Shown here: positions 27,229 to 36,083 of the stretch, piece after piece | How positions within the stretch are numbered: the first letter of the stretch is position 1 | Layout: every line of letters starts with the position of its first letter | Assembly: GCA_021531385.1 (NCBI GenBank) | Contig: JAFBIR010000002.1 | Coordinates: forward strand, 62,001 to 126,000 | Source of the DNA: Parabacteroides distasonis | GTDB taxonomy: Bacteria; Bacteroidota; Bacteroidia; Bacteroidales; Tannerellaceae | Direction: 5' to 3' | Length of the DNA: 64,000 nucleotides | Translations under genes and position numbers: made by a program | The notes under the pieces: model-generated | Database searches by the model: none | What the model was told of the DNA's origin: nothing | The model's input: only the letters and a program-made list of their open reading frames with translations

Positions 27229-27884
27229 AGATACATCAGTTACAACAAGGAGAAGGGCGCAAGCTCTATCTGATCCTCAATGGCTGGTCGGCCGCTCCCG
27301 AACTGTTTGAGGCGTTGCCTTTGCCAGCAGGTGCCGATGTTTGGATCGGTTATGATTACCGGTCGCTCGCCTTCCCTGAGTCATTGGCCCGGTTTGAGGA
27401 GCTGCACCTGATCGCTTGGTCATTGGGTGTGTGGGTAGCTACCGCCTTGTGGGGAAGCGCATCTCCTTTCACCTCCACCACAGCGATCAATGGCACCCCT
27501 TTTCCCATTCATGCGGAGTGGGGCATACCTCCAGCCATTTTCGAGGGGACCTTGGCGCACTTGGATGCGGATGGATTCCGCCGCTTTGATCGCCGCATGT
27601 GTGGGGATCGAGCTACTTTGCAACGCTATCAACAGCTGAGACCGATTCCAGATCCGGATAAGGCTGAAGAACTTCGGGCGCTCCATCAAGCGATCGGTAC
27701 CACGGAGATTGATCCGCAACAAGCGACAGCCTTCTGGAAGCGGGCGATCATCAGCTCCGCCGATCGTATCTTCCCCACGGCTAATCAACAGACCTATTGG
27801 ACGGGGAAGGCTGAGATACATACGATCGAGGCCTCCCATCTCCCCTTTTATCAACCGGAACTAACGGCGAGTGTATGGAGGTAA
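27225..27884 (+). CDS. bioG: Pimeloyl-ACP methyl ester esterase BioG (DUF452)
   Basis: BioG removes the methyl group from pimeloyl-ACP methyl ester, ending the BioC-initiated disguised fatty acid synthesis. It replaces BioH in many Bacteroidetes. I start at ATG 27225 (MKIHQLQQGEG), overlapping the bioF stop. The upstream in-frame extension belongs to another frame of bioF. In 219 residues the LNGWSAAPELF block (18-28), the nucleophile Ser66 in AWSLGVW, the acid in SSADRIFP and the C-terminal His in ASHLPFY give a complete alpha/beta-hydrolase triad. It overlaps bioC by 10 bp. Confidence 0.9.
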   Translation: MKIHQLQQGEGRKLYLILNGWSAAPELFEALPLPAGADVWIGYDYRSLAFPESLARFEELHLIAWSLGVWVATALWGSASPFTSTTAINGTPFPIHAEWGIPPAIFEGTLAHLDADGFRRFDRRMCGDRATLQRYQQLRPIPDPDKAEELRALHQAIGTTEIDPQQATAFWKRAIISSADRIFPTANQQTYWTGKAEIHTIEASHLPFYQPELTASVWR

Positions 27885-28636
27885 TCGAAGCACAAAGAGT
27901 CAGTCAACGCTTCACGGCAGCCGCACAGACCTATGATCAACATGCGGCGGCACAGCAGCGCATCTGTGCGCACCTCTTGGCGATGCTGAAGCGGAAGCAT
28001 CCACTCTGCTTCCCCAGGGTGTTGGAGATTGGCTGTGGCAGTGGGGGCTTCACCCGTTTACTGCAAGCGGAGGGTGTGGTCGGCGAATGGTGCTTGAACG
28101 ATCTGTGCGAGAGTTGGTCTCCGGAATTGACCAAACGGATGGCGGGCGAACATTGGCAATGGTTGGCTGGTGATGCGGAGCAGATGGCCTTCCCCGGCTC
28201 ATTCGACCTGATTGCCTCAGCGAACGCCTTGCAATGGATGAAGGAGCTACCCGCTTTCTTGCATCGTCTATCCAGCGCATTGGCTCCGCAAGGGCTCTTG
28301 CTATTCAACCTTTTTACACCCGAAAATCTCTTGGAAGTCAAAGCTATCAGTGGGCAAGGGCTGAACTATTCCACACCTGCGGAGGTGCAGTCGTGGCTCG
28401 CAAAGGATTATCGCATCTGGCAGATGGAGGAGGAGCGGATAGTCCTCACCTTCTCCGATCCAATGGAGGTGCTGCGCCACCTCAAATATACGGGTGTGAC
28501 CGCCAATGCGACAGGTGTATGGACCAAAGGCAAGCAGACCCATTTCTGCGAGGCCTATCGAGAGCGGTTCGCCACCTCAGAGGGAAAAGTCACACTCACT
28601 TACACGCCCCTTTATCTATTGGCCAGTAAACAGTAA
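27875..28636 (+). CDS. bioC: Malonyl-ACP O-methyltransferase BioC
   Basis: BioC methylates malonyl-ACP with SAM so that the fatty acid elongation cycle can build the pimeloyl chain. It is a class I SAM methyltransferase of 253 residues. Motif I is VLEIGCGSGGFT (49-60), and VSQRFTAAAQTYDQHA near the N-terminus is the BioC-specific start. The ATG at 27875 lies inside the last codons of bioG, a tight overlap consistent with the two acting as a pair: BioC starts and BioG ends the methyl-protected route. Confidence 0.92.
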   Translation: MEVIEAQRVSQRFTAAAQTYDQHAAAQQRICAHLLAMLKRKHPLCFPRVLEIGCGSGGFTRLLQAEGVVGEWCLNDLCESWSPELTKRMAGEHWQWLAGDAEQMAFPGSFDLIASANALQWMKELPAFLHRLSSALAPQGLLLFNLFTPENLLEVKAISGQGLNYSTPAEVQSWLAKDYRIWQMEEERIVLTFSDPMEVLRHLKYTGVTANATGVWTKGKQTHFCEAYRERFATSEGKVTLTYTPLYLLASKQ

Positions 28637-28655
28637 CCTAAAAACAGATAGAAAC

Positions 28656-29321
28656 ATGGAAAAAGGAAAAGTATTATTTATCTCCGGCATCGATACCAGC
28701 GTAGGTAAGACCGCGGCCACCGGAGCCATCGCCAAGGCATTGGCAAAAGCTGGGAAAAAAGTGATCACGCAAAAGATGATTCAAACGGGCTGTGTGGAGG
28801 TGTCGGAAGACATCGAGGAGCACCGACGCATCCAGGGCATCCCCTTCACCGAGGAGGACAAGGCCGGCTTGACCTGCCCCTATATCTTCACCTATCCCTG
28901 TTCGCCCCACATGGCAGCGGCGAAAGATGGACGAACCATTGATCTCAACGTGATTACCCAAGCTACGGAGCAGTTGCGTGAACGCTATGCCTATGTTTTG
29001 CTCGAGGGGGCGGGAGGTTTGATGGTGCCCAACGATTTCCAATCGCTCACCATCGACTACATCCGTGAACAGGGCTATCCCTTGGTGTTGGTCACCTCTG
29101 GCAAGTTAGGCAGCATCAACCACACGTTGCTCAGCCTCTATGCGGCGCAGCATTATGGCATCCCTGTGCAAGCCATCGTCTATAATCAATATCCGCATGT
29201 GGATGCGTTAATCGAGGCAAACACGTTGGAATACCTGCGCATCAAGTTCCCCGAGATCCCCCTCTTACTGTTGGGAGATTTAAGTGAGGAACAGATGATG
29301 GATGTTGCTCCTTTATTATAA
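28656..29321 (+). CDS. bioD: Dethiobiotin synthetase
   Basis: BioD forms the ureido ring of dethiobiotin from DAPA, CO2 and ATP. I start at ATG 28656 (MEKGKVLFISGIDTSVGKT), 19 bp after bioC. The 50-codon upstream extension lies inside bioC. In 221 residues the P-loop GIDTSVGKT spans 11-19 and the substrate-side LEGAGGLMVPND lies near residues 112-123. With bioB, A, F, G and C nearby, the full route from malonyl-ACP to biotin is encoded in 5.7 kb. Confidence 0.95.
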   Translation: MEKGKVLFISGIDTSVGKTAATGAIAKALAKAGKKVITQKMIQTGCVEVSEDIEEHRRIQGIPFTEEDKAGLTCPYIFTYPCSPHMAAAKDGRTIDLNVITQATEQLRERYAYVLLEGAGGLMVPNDFQSLTIDYIREQGYPLVLVTSGKLGSINHTLLSLYAAQHYGIPVQAIVYNQYPHVDALIEANTLEYLRIKFPEIPLLLLGDLSEEQMMDVAPLL

Positions 29322-29388
29322 CCTGGGCTACTGCTTCCTTGGAGAACGGACGAAACTGCTTTTCTGGCTCACAGCGGTCACTGGTATG

Positions 29389-30060
29389 CTACGGCATTAC
29401 CTCACCCTTATCAGATCGGCTGACGCATGGCTCGGCCGATCTTGAATCCAGCCATGTCAACACATAGTCCGAGGTGACTTGATAGGCCAATTGAAAGGTT
29501 TGCGATTGGGGCGTACGACACTCCGAGACTTGAAAAAAGCCGTGATCGGCATAAGGGAAGGGATGCACGTGAAGATGGGTCAAGAAATCGACCTCTTCTT
29601 GATCTATAAGCTTGAAAAGGGTCTCTTTAGCACACCAATGGATCAAAAGATGCTCCACCTCGTGTGCAGGATCGATACCTCGCTCCTCCTCTTGTGTCAT
29701 AAAACGAGAGCGAATACGCAACACCCGATCCGATCGATACTCAATGTCTATACCGGTAGGCGACGGGCTCAGGATGGCTGCCGCATAGCCTTGTGTGTGT
29801 GTGATGCTGACATACAATGGCTGATCCACCAAAAAGGGGGCACCGGAAGAACGATAAGCGACCCGTGGCTCCTCGCCCATCAACTGTTTCAATAGGACGC
29901 GGCTGGCCAAGTGCTCTCGCCGACGACCTTCAGCCGTCACTCGACGCAAGAAATCGGCCTGCTCTTCCGGGCGATCTAACAGAGTCAGCAACTCCTCCAC
30001 CGACTCTTCCATGCGCCATACGCCCAATAGCGGGACGGTCTGCTTGTTGATCAATCCCAT
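29389..30060 (-). CDS. 4'-phosphopantetheinyl transferase (Sfp/AcpT superfamily)
   Basis: This enzyme attaches the phosphopantetheine arm to carrier proteins. In the 223-residue protein the magnesium and CoA motifs are GIDIE (Asp105, Glu107) and WCAKETLFK (Trp142, Lys145, Glu146), both intact. The size fits the Sfp-like two-lobe type rather than the short AcpS type. No NRPS or PKS genes are in the window, so its carrier protein may be the primary ACP or something encoded elsewhere. It is the last gene of a leftward run with gldD and gldE, 6 bp after the gldD stop. Confidence 0.88.
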   Translation of the reverse strand: MGLINKQTVPLLGVWRMEESVEELLTLLDRPEEQADFLRRVTAEGRRREHLASRVLLKQLMGEEPRVAYRSSGAPFLVDQPLYVSITHTQGYAAAILSPSPTGIDIEYRSDRVLRIRSRFMTQEEERGIDPAHEVEHLLIHWCAKETLFKLIDQEEVDFLTHLHVHPFPYADHGFFQVSECRTPQSQTFQLAYQVTSDYVLTWLDSRSAEPCVSRSDKGEVMP

Positions 30061-30066
30061 CTCACA

Positions 30067-30642
30067 TTACCTCCAACGAAAAGTTTGCATCAACTCAATC
30101 ACATCCTGCTGCACATAGTCGATAGCTGGCGCCAAAGAGTCGGCATTCGGACGGCAATCAAAATAAAGCGCCCCTCGCAAGAAATGGGTAGTACTATCGG
30201 TCAGCAAGAACTGAATGGGCGAAGCTGTATTGCCCTCCAGCAGGAAGAGCGAGCCGAAGACCTTTACCTCCGGATGCGCATAGGCCTTCTCTTGAATACG
30301 GTCAGGGCTGGTAGCGGAAAGACGATACACCAAGCGACGACTCTCTGCCTCTGCTTCAGGGAATGTGGCCTGCGTGATAGGCAGATAGCTACAGTAGATC
30401 TTGGCATGCAGGGAGGGATAAGAGAGATTGACCATTGATGGAACCTGCTGATCTTCTGGCAACTCCACCTTAGCGACTTGGGAGACCTCGAACAGGAAGG
30501 GCAACTCCGGCAGGTCACACAGTTGGTAAACGGCTACTGCGGGCTCTATGCGCACGTAGCCTCTCGGCTTGGGCGTATAATCCACACAGGCCAGGCAGAT
30601 ACCAGCCAAACATGCGCAACAGACTCCCCAAATTACTTTCAT
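30067..30642 (-). CDS. gldD: Gliding-motility-type lipoprotein GldD
   Basis: The 191-residue lipoprotein has LACVDYTPKPRGYVRI at 17-32: Cys19 is the lipid anchor and TPKPRGY is the GldD hallmark. In Flavobacterium, GldD is needed for gliding and the type IX secretion system. In non-gliding Bacteroidales it is retained but its role is unclear. The start overlaps the gldE stop by 4 bp, and gldE-gldD pairing is the conserved arrangement. A porT homologue elsewhere in the window fits a T9SS-bearing lineage. Confidence 0.88.
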   Translation of the reverse strand: MKVIWGVCCACLAGICLACVDYTPKPRGYVRIEPAVAVYQLCDLPELPFLFEVSQVAKVELPEDQQVPSMVNLSYPSLHAKIYCSYLPITQATFPEAEAESRRLVYRLSATSPDRIQEKAYAHPEVKVFGSLFLLEGNTASPIQFLLTDSTTHFLRGALYFDCRPNADSLAPAIDYVQQDVIELMQTFRWR

Positions 30643-31979
30643 GCCTTCTCCTCCGCTTTCGGCTCAGTAGGCAACAGGTTGAACTTGACCTTTAAAATGC
30701 GACGGTTATCCACCTCCAACACCTGAAAACGATAATGATTATAGTCGATAATCTCTCGCCTACGGGGGAACTCGCCCTTGATCTCAAGCAGAAGGCCAGC
30801 CAAGGTTTCCACCTCCTCAGTCAGTTTGCCAAACTCCGCCGGATCCACATCGATCACACGGAAGAAATCGGTCAAGAGGATCTTCGCTTCAAAGATCAGG
30901 CTACCGTCCGACAATCTGATGTATTGCTTCTCATCCTCATCGTATTCATCAGAGATCTCGCCAACAATCTCCTCCAGAATGTCCTCCATCGTTACGATGC
31001 CAGAGGTACCACCAAACTCATCGACCACGATCGCCATGTGGATCTTGTTCGTACGGAACTCTTCCAACAAATCGTCAATTTTCTTAGTTTCCGGCACGAA
31101 GTAGGCGGGACGCAACAAACTTTGCCAACGGAACGTGTCGGGCTTATCAATATAGGGCAGGAGATCCTTGATATAAAGAATACCCTTGATGTTATCTTCC
31201 GTCCCGGCATAGACTGGCACACGGGAATAACCGGTGTTCACCACAAAATCCAATACTTTTCGGAAAGTAGTCTTGATGTCTAAATCCTCCAGATCCAAAC
31301 GAGGGGTCATCACCTCATTGGCTGTCTTGTTGTAGAACTTCAGAATCTCCGCCAGCATTTCTTTCTCCTCAGGAATCTCCGTGGAGGTCAATTCCAACGC
31401 CTTCGACAACTCATCGACGGAAATATCGGTCTTCTTCTTCACCAACGTCTTATGGATCAACGAGGTGGAGTTGACTAAAATACGTGACAACGGATGACAG
31501 AAATACTCCAACGCATTCAACGTTGGGGCTGCGGTACGCACGAAACGCAAGGCATTTTTCTGTGCATAAATCTTCGGCATGATCTCTCCACAAAGCAACA
31601 ACAGGAAGGTCAAGAATACACTCTCCAAAATAAAGCCGAAGAGTGGAGCTTGCGTAAAATCAATCCATGCATGGATGCCATACGTGCAGAGCATGACGAC
31701 TGCCACATTGACAAAGTTATTTCCGATCAAAATCGCAGCCAAGAGATACTCGGAACGCTCCAAAAGTTTCCGAATCATCGTATCGACTGGCCGATTCTCC
31801 TCCTGGATCTCATTGAGGTCTCCAGGTGACAACGAAAAGAAAGCCACTTCAGAAGCGGACATGAAACCAGATACAATCAGCAAAAGAAAAGCCAGGGCAA
31901 AGGCAAAGAGAACACCCGCTGACAAGGCATTCATCGTCACATTAGCGAATAAGCCCGATAAAAAATAGTCTGAGTCCAA
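30639..31979 (-). CDS. gldE: Gliding motility-associated protein GldE (CorC/HlyC-type transporter-like)
   Basis: The 446-residue inner membrane protein has an N-terminal DUF21/CNNM-type region with about four membrane segments (first near 15-45), then two CBS domains (about 215-340; ILYIKDLLPYI and DEFGGTSGIVTMEDILEEIVG), then a CorC/HlyC C-terminal domain (about 350-435). This architecture is shared with CorC/MpfA magnesium exporters. The GldE name rests on the adjoining gldD. It may act in divalent cation efflux or support GldD. ssb lies 26 bp upstream. Confidence 0.88.
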   Translation of the reverse strand: MDSDYFLSGLFANVTMNALSAGVLFAFALAFLLLIVSGFMSASEVAFFSLSPGDLNEIQEENRPVDTMIRKLLERSEYLLAAILIGNNFVNVAVVMLCTYGIHAWIDFTQAPLFGFILESVFLTFLLLLCGEIMPKIYAQKNALRFVRTAAPTLNALEYFCHPLSRILVNSTSLIHKTLVKKKTDISVDELSKALELTSTEIPEEKEMLAEILKFYNKTANEVMTPRLDLEDLDIKTTFRKVLDFVVNTGYSRVPVYAGTEDNIKGILYIKDLLPYIDKPDTFRWQSLLRPAYFVPETKKIDDLLEEFRTNKIHMAIVVDEFGGTSGIVTMEDILEEIVGEISDEYDEDEKQYIRLSDGSLIFEAKILLTDFFRVIDVDPAEFGKLTEEVETLAGLLLEIKGEFPRRREIIDYNHYRFQVLEVDNRRILKVKFNLLPTEPKAEEKA

Positions 31980-32005
31980 GGTGGAACAATATTAGTGGAA
32001 CAATA

Positions 32006-32500
32006 TCAGAACGGGAGATCATCTTCCGGAGCACCCTCGGATGCCACAACGGGCTGCTGAGGAGATGCTGGTTGCGCATAAGTCTGTGCGGATGAAACTC
32101 CAGCTTGAGGCATAGAGGTCTGTTGAGAAGCGGTAGCCGTATTGACACCAGCATCAGCCGGACGGGAACCTGTGTTATAAAACTCTACTCGGTCAGCATG
32201 AATCTCGGTAACATACCGTTTCACACCATTGGGGTCGTCGTAGCTACGTGTGCGGATCTTTCCCTCCACATAGAGTCCGGAACCTTTACGCACCCATTTC
32301 TCCACGAAAGCGACCTGATCACGACGCACCACGATATTGTGCCAATCCGTGCGCTCAGGAATCACCGTTCCATTCGCCAACGTATAACCTCGCTCAGACG
32401 TTGCCAAAGGGAAACTGGCTACAGCCTGACCATTATCAAAATAACGGACATCAGGGTCTTTGCCCACATTGCCGATCAATAATACCTTATTTAATGACAT
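32006..32500 (-). CDS. ssb: Single-stranded DNA-binding protein
   Basis: SSB coats single-stranded DNA in replication and repair. The 164-residue protein has an N-terminal OB fold (about 1-112, starting SLNKVLLIGNVGKDPDVRY), a Gln/Pro/Ala-rich flexible linker (about 115-155) and the acidic partner-binding tip DDLPF at the C-terminus. Length and layout are standard for the chromosomal copy. It lies between mutY and gldE on the same strand with short gaps, a common Bacteroidales order. Confidence 0.96.
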   Translation of the reverse strand: MSLNKVLLIGNVGKDPDVRYFDNGQAVASFPLATSERGYTLANGTVIPERTDWHNIVVRRDQVAFVEKWVRKGSGLYVEGKIRTRSYDDPNGVKRYVTEIHADRVEFYNTGSRPADAGVNTATASQQTSMPQAGVSSAQTYAQPASPQQPVVASEGAPEDDLPF

Positions 32501-32548
32501 AATTTACTTTTATTCATCTTTTCAGAGAGCAAAGAAACACAAATTCAT

Positions 32549-33664
32549 TCATTCCGACAAGTTTCCTCCCATTTTCTCTATATAAATATGTATGAGACGA
32601 GGTATTGCGTAGCGCTCGAAATCTGTCAAAGGGATGCGGATGTAATCCTCCAAGCCCTCCGGCGCACGCTCCGGTTCAATGCCATAGAAAGAGGCATGAA
32701 GCACTTGATGCGAAAGAACATGCTTCACATCAGTCAAAGGACAGAAGAAGCGCAACTCTCCGGCATTCGCCAACCAACGGCGGAAAGTATCCGTCTGGCT
32801 CAAAGCAACCAAGTCCATCGGCCCCTCGGTCTCAATCAGAGGGAACTCATAGAGCCCCTCCCAGATATCTCCAGCGGGGCGACGACGCAACCAAATCTCC
32901 TTTTTATGTATAAGGTATAGGTAATGGAAGTAGCGATCACGAGTCTTTGTCTTATGTCGCTTGACCGGCAGAGCCTCTACCCTCCCCTTCGCATAAGCCA
33001 AGCAACGATCCTCCAAGGGACAAACCGTGCAATCCGGGTTGCGGGGTACGCATTGCAAAGCGCCCAGTTCCATGATCGCCTGGTTATAGCTGCCCGCACG
33101 TCGGGGATCCAACAAGCGACCGGCCAACTCCGCGAACTGCTTTTTCCCCTCTGTAGAGTCAATCGGAGTATCCAAGTCGAACAGGCGCGCTAAGACCCGA
33201 TAGACATTGCCATCCACCACAGGATAAGGCTCGCCCCACGCAAACGACACTATGGCCGCCGCCGTATAGGCACCAATTCCTTTCAAAGAGAGCACCTCCT
33301 CATAGCTTCGTGGGAATTGACCACCAAAGCACTCGACAATCCGTTTGGCTGCCGCATGCAAATTGCGTGCCCGGCTATAGTAGCCCAAGCCCTGCCAATA
33401 TTTCAGCACCTCCCCCTCCTCGGCCTCCGCCAACGCCTGCACCGTGGGGAAACGCTCGGTAAATCGTAGAAAATAATCCAATCCTTGCGCCACGCGCGTC
33501 TGCTGCAAAATAATCTCCGAGACCCAAATCAGATAGGGATCGGTGGTTTCCCGCCAAGGCAACGCCCGCTTGTGCGTTTCATACCAATCTATCAATATAC
33601 GGCTGACTTCCAAATCCATCAGCGCCTCTTCCTCAACACTTTTCATTTTCGGTTTACCGTTCAT
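32549..33664 (-). CDS. mutY: A/G-specific adenine DNA glycosylase
   Basis: MutY removes adenine paired with 8-oxoguanine. Motifs are WVSEIILQQTRVAQG (catalytic Glu), the helix-hairpin-helix SLKGIGAYTAAAI, the catalytic Asp in VVDGNVYRVL and the [4Fe-4S] ligands spaced C-x6-C-x2-C-x5-C (CVPRNPDCTVCPLEDRC). A C-terminal NUDIX-like 8-oxoG recognition domain follows. The reading frame is open to an ATG at 33691, but that overlaps the end of a TATGTTTG -7 element (33682-33689). I therefore use the first ATG below it, 33664 (371 residues). ATGs at 33646 and 33619 are also possible, and homology favours a short N-terminus. Confidence 0.9.
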   Translation of the reverse strand: MNGKPKMKSVEEEALMDLEVSRILIDWYETHKRALPWRETTDPYLIWVSEIILQQTRVAQGLDYFLRFTERFPTVQALAEAEEGEVLKYWQGLGYYSRARNLHAAAKRIVECFGGQFPRSYEEVLSLKGIGAYTAAAIVSFAWGEPYPVVDGNVYRVLARLFDLDTPIDSTEGKKQFAELAGRLLDPRRAGSYNQAIMELGALQCVPRNPDCTVCPLEDRCLAYAKGRVEALPVKRHKTKTRDRYFHYLYLIHKKEIWLRRRPAGDIWEGLYEFPLIETEGPMDLVALSQTDTFRRWLANAGELRFFCPLTDVKHVLSHQVLHASFYGIEPERAPEGLEDYIRIPLTDFERYAIPRLIHIYIEKMGGNLSE

Positions 33665-33681
33665 AACTATTTGATTGGCGC

Positions 33682-33689
33682 AAACATAC
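33682..33689 (-). promoter_or_regulatory. -7 promoter element for mutY
   Basis: The minus strand reads TATGTTTG, matching TAnnTTTG, 17 bp before the ATG at 33664. It argues against the earlier ATG at 33691. No clear -33 is visible. Confidence 0.5.
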
Positions 33690-33744
33690 ACATATCTGAC
33701 GAGATAGGAAGAATCTTTTTTCAGAAAAATGGAGGCTAATTCTT

Positions 33745-33774
33745 TTTGCGCGTCAACAAAAAGCTATATCTTTG
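33745..33774 (+). promoter_or_regulatory. Promoter of the HU gene
   Basis: TTTG (33745-33748) and TATCTTTG (33767-33774) are 18 bp apart and precede the HU start by 44 bp, a near-consensus Bacteroidetes promoter. Confidence 0.75.
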
Positions 33775-33818
33775 CATTCCAAAAAATTAAAAGGTTCAAA
33801 CCATAAATAAAAACAGAC

Positions 33819-34091
33819 ATGACTAAAGCAGACATTGTTAGCGAGATTTCAAAAAGCACCGGTATTGACAAGCAAACCGTGCTGTCCAGCGTAGAGTCTT
33901 TCATGGAGATCGTTAAAGGCTCCTTGGCAAAAGGCGAGAACGTTTACTTGAGAGGTTTCGGTAGTTTCGTGATTAAGAAGAGAGCACAGAAGACAGCTCG
34001 TAACATCTCTAAGAACACGACGATCATTATTCCGGAGCACAACATTCCGTCTTTCAAACCCGCAAAGACGTTCTTGAGCGAGGTGAAATAA
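33819..34091 (+). CDS. HU-family DNA-binding protein
   Basis: This 90-residue histone-like protein bends and compacts DNA as a dimer. MTKADIVSEISKSTGIDKQTV is the N-terminal helical pair, RGFGSFVIKKRAQKTARN the beta-arm base and HNIPSFKPAKTF the C-terminal strand-helix. The protein is of the short classical HU type, not the longer Bacteroidales HU-like DUF4496 type. It has its own consensus promoter and is followed by the small basic gene and rng on the same strand. Confidence 0.95.
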   Translation: MTKADIVSEISKSTGIDKQTVLSSVESFMEIVKGSLAKGENVYLRGFGSFVIKKRAQKTARNISKNTTIIIPEHNIPSFKPAKTFLSEVK

Positions 34092-34145
34092 GTAACGATA
34101 GCAATCATTTAATTATACGTTTAATCTTTTAAAATTCAAAGGAAA

Positions 34146-34235
34146 ATGCCGAGTGGTAAAAAGAGAAAAAGACATAAGATGTCAACTCACAAGCGCAAAA
34201 AGAGACTGAAGAAGAATAGACATAAGAAGAAGTAA
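34146..34235 (+). CDS. 29-residue Lys/Arg-rich ribosomal-type peptide (AURKAIP1/COX24 domain-like)
   Basis: The reading frame encodes a 29-residue protein beginning MPSGKKRKRHKM and ending KKNRHKKK, with 18 Lys/Arg residues. Database entries in Bacteroidales name such peptides AURKAIP1/COX24 domain proteins, relatives of mitochondrial small-subunit protein mS38. A role on the 30S subunit is likely from that relationship but is inferred here. It lies 54 bp after HU and before an RNase G gene. It is too short for default gene callers. A perfect 14-bp hairpin follows 24 bases after the stop. Confidence 0.88.
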   Translation: MPSGKKRKRHKMSTHKRKKRLKKNRHKKK

Positions 34236-34259
34236 GTCTATCCTTACAACTCTACACTG

Positions 34260-34298
34260 AAGAACAAACTTAACAAGTGACCTTTTAAGTTTGTTCTT
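34260..34298 (+). terminator. Hairpin between the small basic gene and rng
   Basis: AAGAACAAACTTAA and TTAAGTTTGTTCTT form a perfect 14-bp stem. It looks like a terminator or attenuator. Because rng starts only 42 bp later with no obvious promoter between, partial read-through is likely. Confidence 0.7.
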
Positions 34299-34339
34299 TA
34301 CGTATTTATTAAGGTCAGTATCATAACACATCCGAGAAA

Positions 34340-35932
34340 GTGGTTAGTGAATTAGTAGTAGATGTACAACCCAAAGAGGTGTCTATCGCCGTATTGGAGG
34401 ATAAGAGCCTTGTGGAGCTTCAGAAAGAGGCCCGCAATGTCTCGTTCGCCGTGGGTGATATTTATCTGGGCAAGGTGAAAAAGATCATGCCCGGCCTCAA
34501 CGCTGCTTTCATTGACATAGGATACAAGAAGGATGCGTTTCTTCACTATCTGGATTTAGGCCCAAGCTTCAACGCACAGCAGAAGTTCTTGAAACAGTTG
34601 CTTACCGACCCGAAAAAGGAGATTCCTATCGCTAAACTGACAGGAGTACCCGAGATTGAGAAAAACGGGAGCATCAATCAAGTGCTGAAAGCAGGACAGG
34701 AGGTATTAGTCCAAATCGCCAAAGAGCCCATCTCAACGAAGGGGCCCCGATTGACTTCCGAGCTTTCTTTTGCCGGACGTTATATCGTGCTAATCCCCTT
34801 CTCCGACAAGGTTTCCGTCTCCACGAAGATCAAATCAAACGCAGAGCGCACACGGTTACGCCAGTTAATCATGAGCATCAAGCCGAAGAACTTCAGCGTC
34901 ATCGTACGTACCTCTTCGGAAGGTAAACGTGTAGCAGAGCTGGATCATGAGTTAAAGACATTGGTGAAACGTTGGGAAGATAGCATCGCGAAGCTGCCCA
35001 AAGCAACGCTTCCCTCCATCATTTATGAGGAGACAGGACGCACAGTCGCCCTGTTGCGCGATATCTTCAACCCATCTTTCGAACATATTTATGTAAACGA
35101 CAAGGAAGTCTATAACGACGTGCGCGATTATGTCAGCCTAATCGCTCCCGGCAAAGAGGAGATTGTCCAGGAATATACCGGGGCACTCCCCATCTTCGAC
35201 AATTTCGGGATCACGAAGCAGATCAAGTCGTTATTCGGACGGACTGTCACTTATAAGAGTGGAGCCTATTTGATCATTGAACATACAGAGGCTATGCACG
35301 TGATCGATGTCAACAGTGGCAATCGATCAAAAGGTAGCGAGGCCCAAGAGCAGACCGCTATCGACGTGAACCTGGCAGCCGCAACGGAAATCGCTCGCCA
35401 GTTCCGCCTCAGAGATATGGGTGGCATTATCGTGATCGATTTCATCGATATGTTAGAGGCAAGTAACCGACAAAAGCTCTTCGAACACATGTCAAGCGTG
35501 ATGAAAAGCGACAGAGCAAAGCATAACATCCTGCCTCTTAGCAAGTTTGGACTGATGCAAATCACACGTCAACGTGTTCGGCCCGCCATGGACGTGGAAA
35601 CATCAGAGAATTGTCCGTCTTGCTTCGGAACAGGCACGGTTAAACCCTCCATCCTGTTCACCGATAGCTTGGAAGAGAAAATAGATTGTTTGGTCAATCA
35701 CCATCATGTGAAGAAATTCACCCTGCATCTTCACCCCTATGTGGCAGCTTATGTTAACAAGGGATTCATCCCCTTGAGCATGCGGTGGAAATTGAAATAC
35801 ACCCATGGCATGCGCATCATTCCCGACCAGAGCTTGGCATTCTTGGAATACAAATTCATTGATCCAGACAAGAATGAGCTGGACATGATGGAACAGAAAG
35901 AGATTGTCAACAAAAAGGGCAATGAGCAATAG
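34340..35932 (+). CDS. rng: Ribonuclease G/E family endoribonuclease
   Basis: This Mg-dependent endoribonuclease takes part in rRNA maturation and mRNA decay. I use GTG at 34340, since it gives the family start VSELVVDVQPKEVSIAVLED and the next ATG is far inside the S1 domain. In 530 residues: S1 domain (about 38-125, VGDIYLGKVKKIMPGLNAAFIDIG), catalytic aspartates in HVIDVNSGN and IVIDFIDM, and the Zn-link CPSCFGTG near residue 430. The length matches RNase G; the long RNase E scaffold tail is missing. Confidence 0.93.
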   Translation: MVSELVVDVQPKEVSIAVLEDKSLVELQKEARNVSFAVGDIYLGKVKKIMPGLNAAFIDIGYKKDAFLHYLDLGPSFNAQQKFLKQLLTDPKKEIPIAKLTGVPEIEKNGSINQVLKAGQEVLVQIAKEPISTKGPRLTSELSFAGRYIVLIPFSDKVSVSTKIKSNAERTRLRQLIMSIKPKNFSVIVRTSSEGKRVAELDHELKTLVKRWEDSIAKLPKATLPSIIYEETGRTVALLRDIFNPSFEHIYVNDKEVYNDVRDYVSLIAPGKEEIVQEYTGALPIFDNFGITKQIKSLFGRTVTYKSGAYLIIEHTEAMHVIDVNSGNRSKGSEAQEQTAIDVNLAAATEIARQFRLRDMGGIIVIDFIDMLEASNRQKLFEHMSSVMKSDRAKHNILPLSKFGLMQITRQRVRPAMDVETSENCPSCFGTGTVKPSILFTDSLEEKIDCLVNHHHVKKFTLHLHPYVAAYVNKGFIPLSMRWKLKYTHGMRIIPDQSLAFLEYKFIDPDKNELDMMEQKEIVNKKGNEQ

Positions 35933-35965
35933 ATAAAACAAGGTCAATCAAAACAGAGCGTATGG

Positions 35966-35995
35966 AACCTCGGCACCGGAAAACGTGTCGAGGTT
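35966..35995 (+). terminator. Hairpin after rng
   Basis: AACCTCG-G-CAC and GTG-T-CGAGGTT form a 10-bp stem with one internal mismatch, followed by a T-rich stretch, 33 bases past the rng stop. Confidence 0.6.
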
Positions 35996-36083
35996 TCCTG
36001 TTTATTAGCCGATCGCCATCCATAAAACAGCCAAAATGGCAGTAAAACTGACACAATTCATTATTTTTCGTCCCGCAGGCTTT

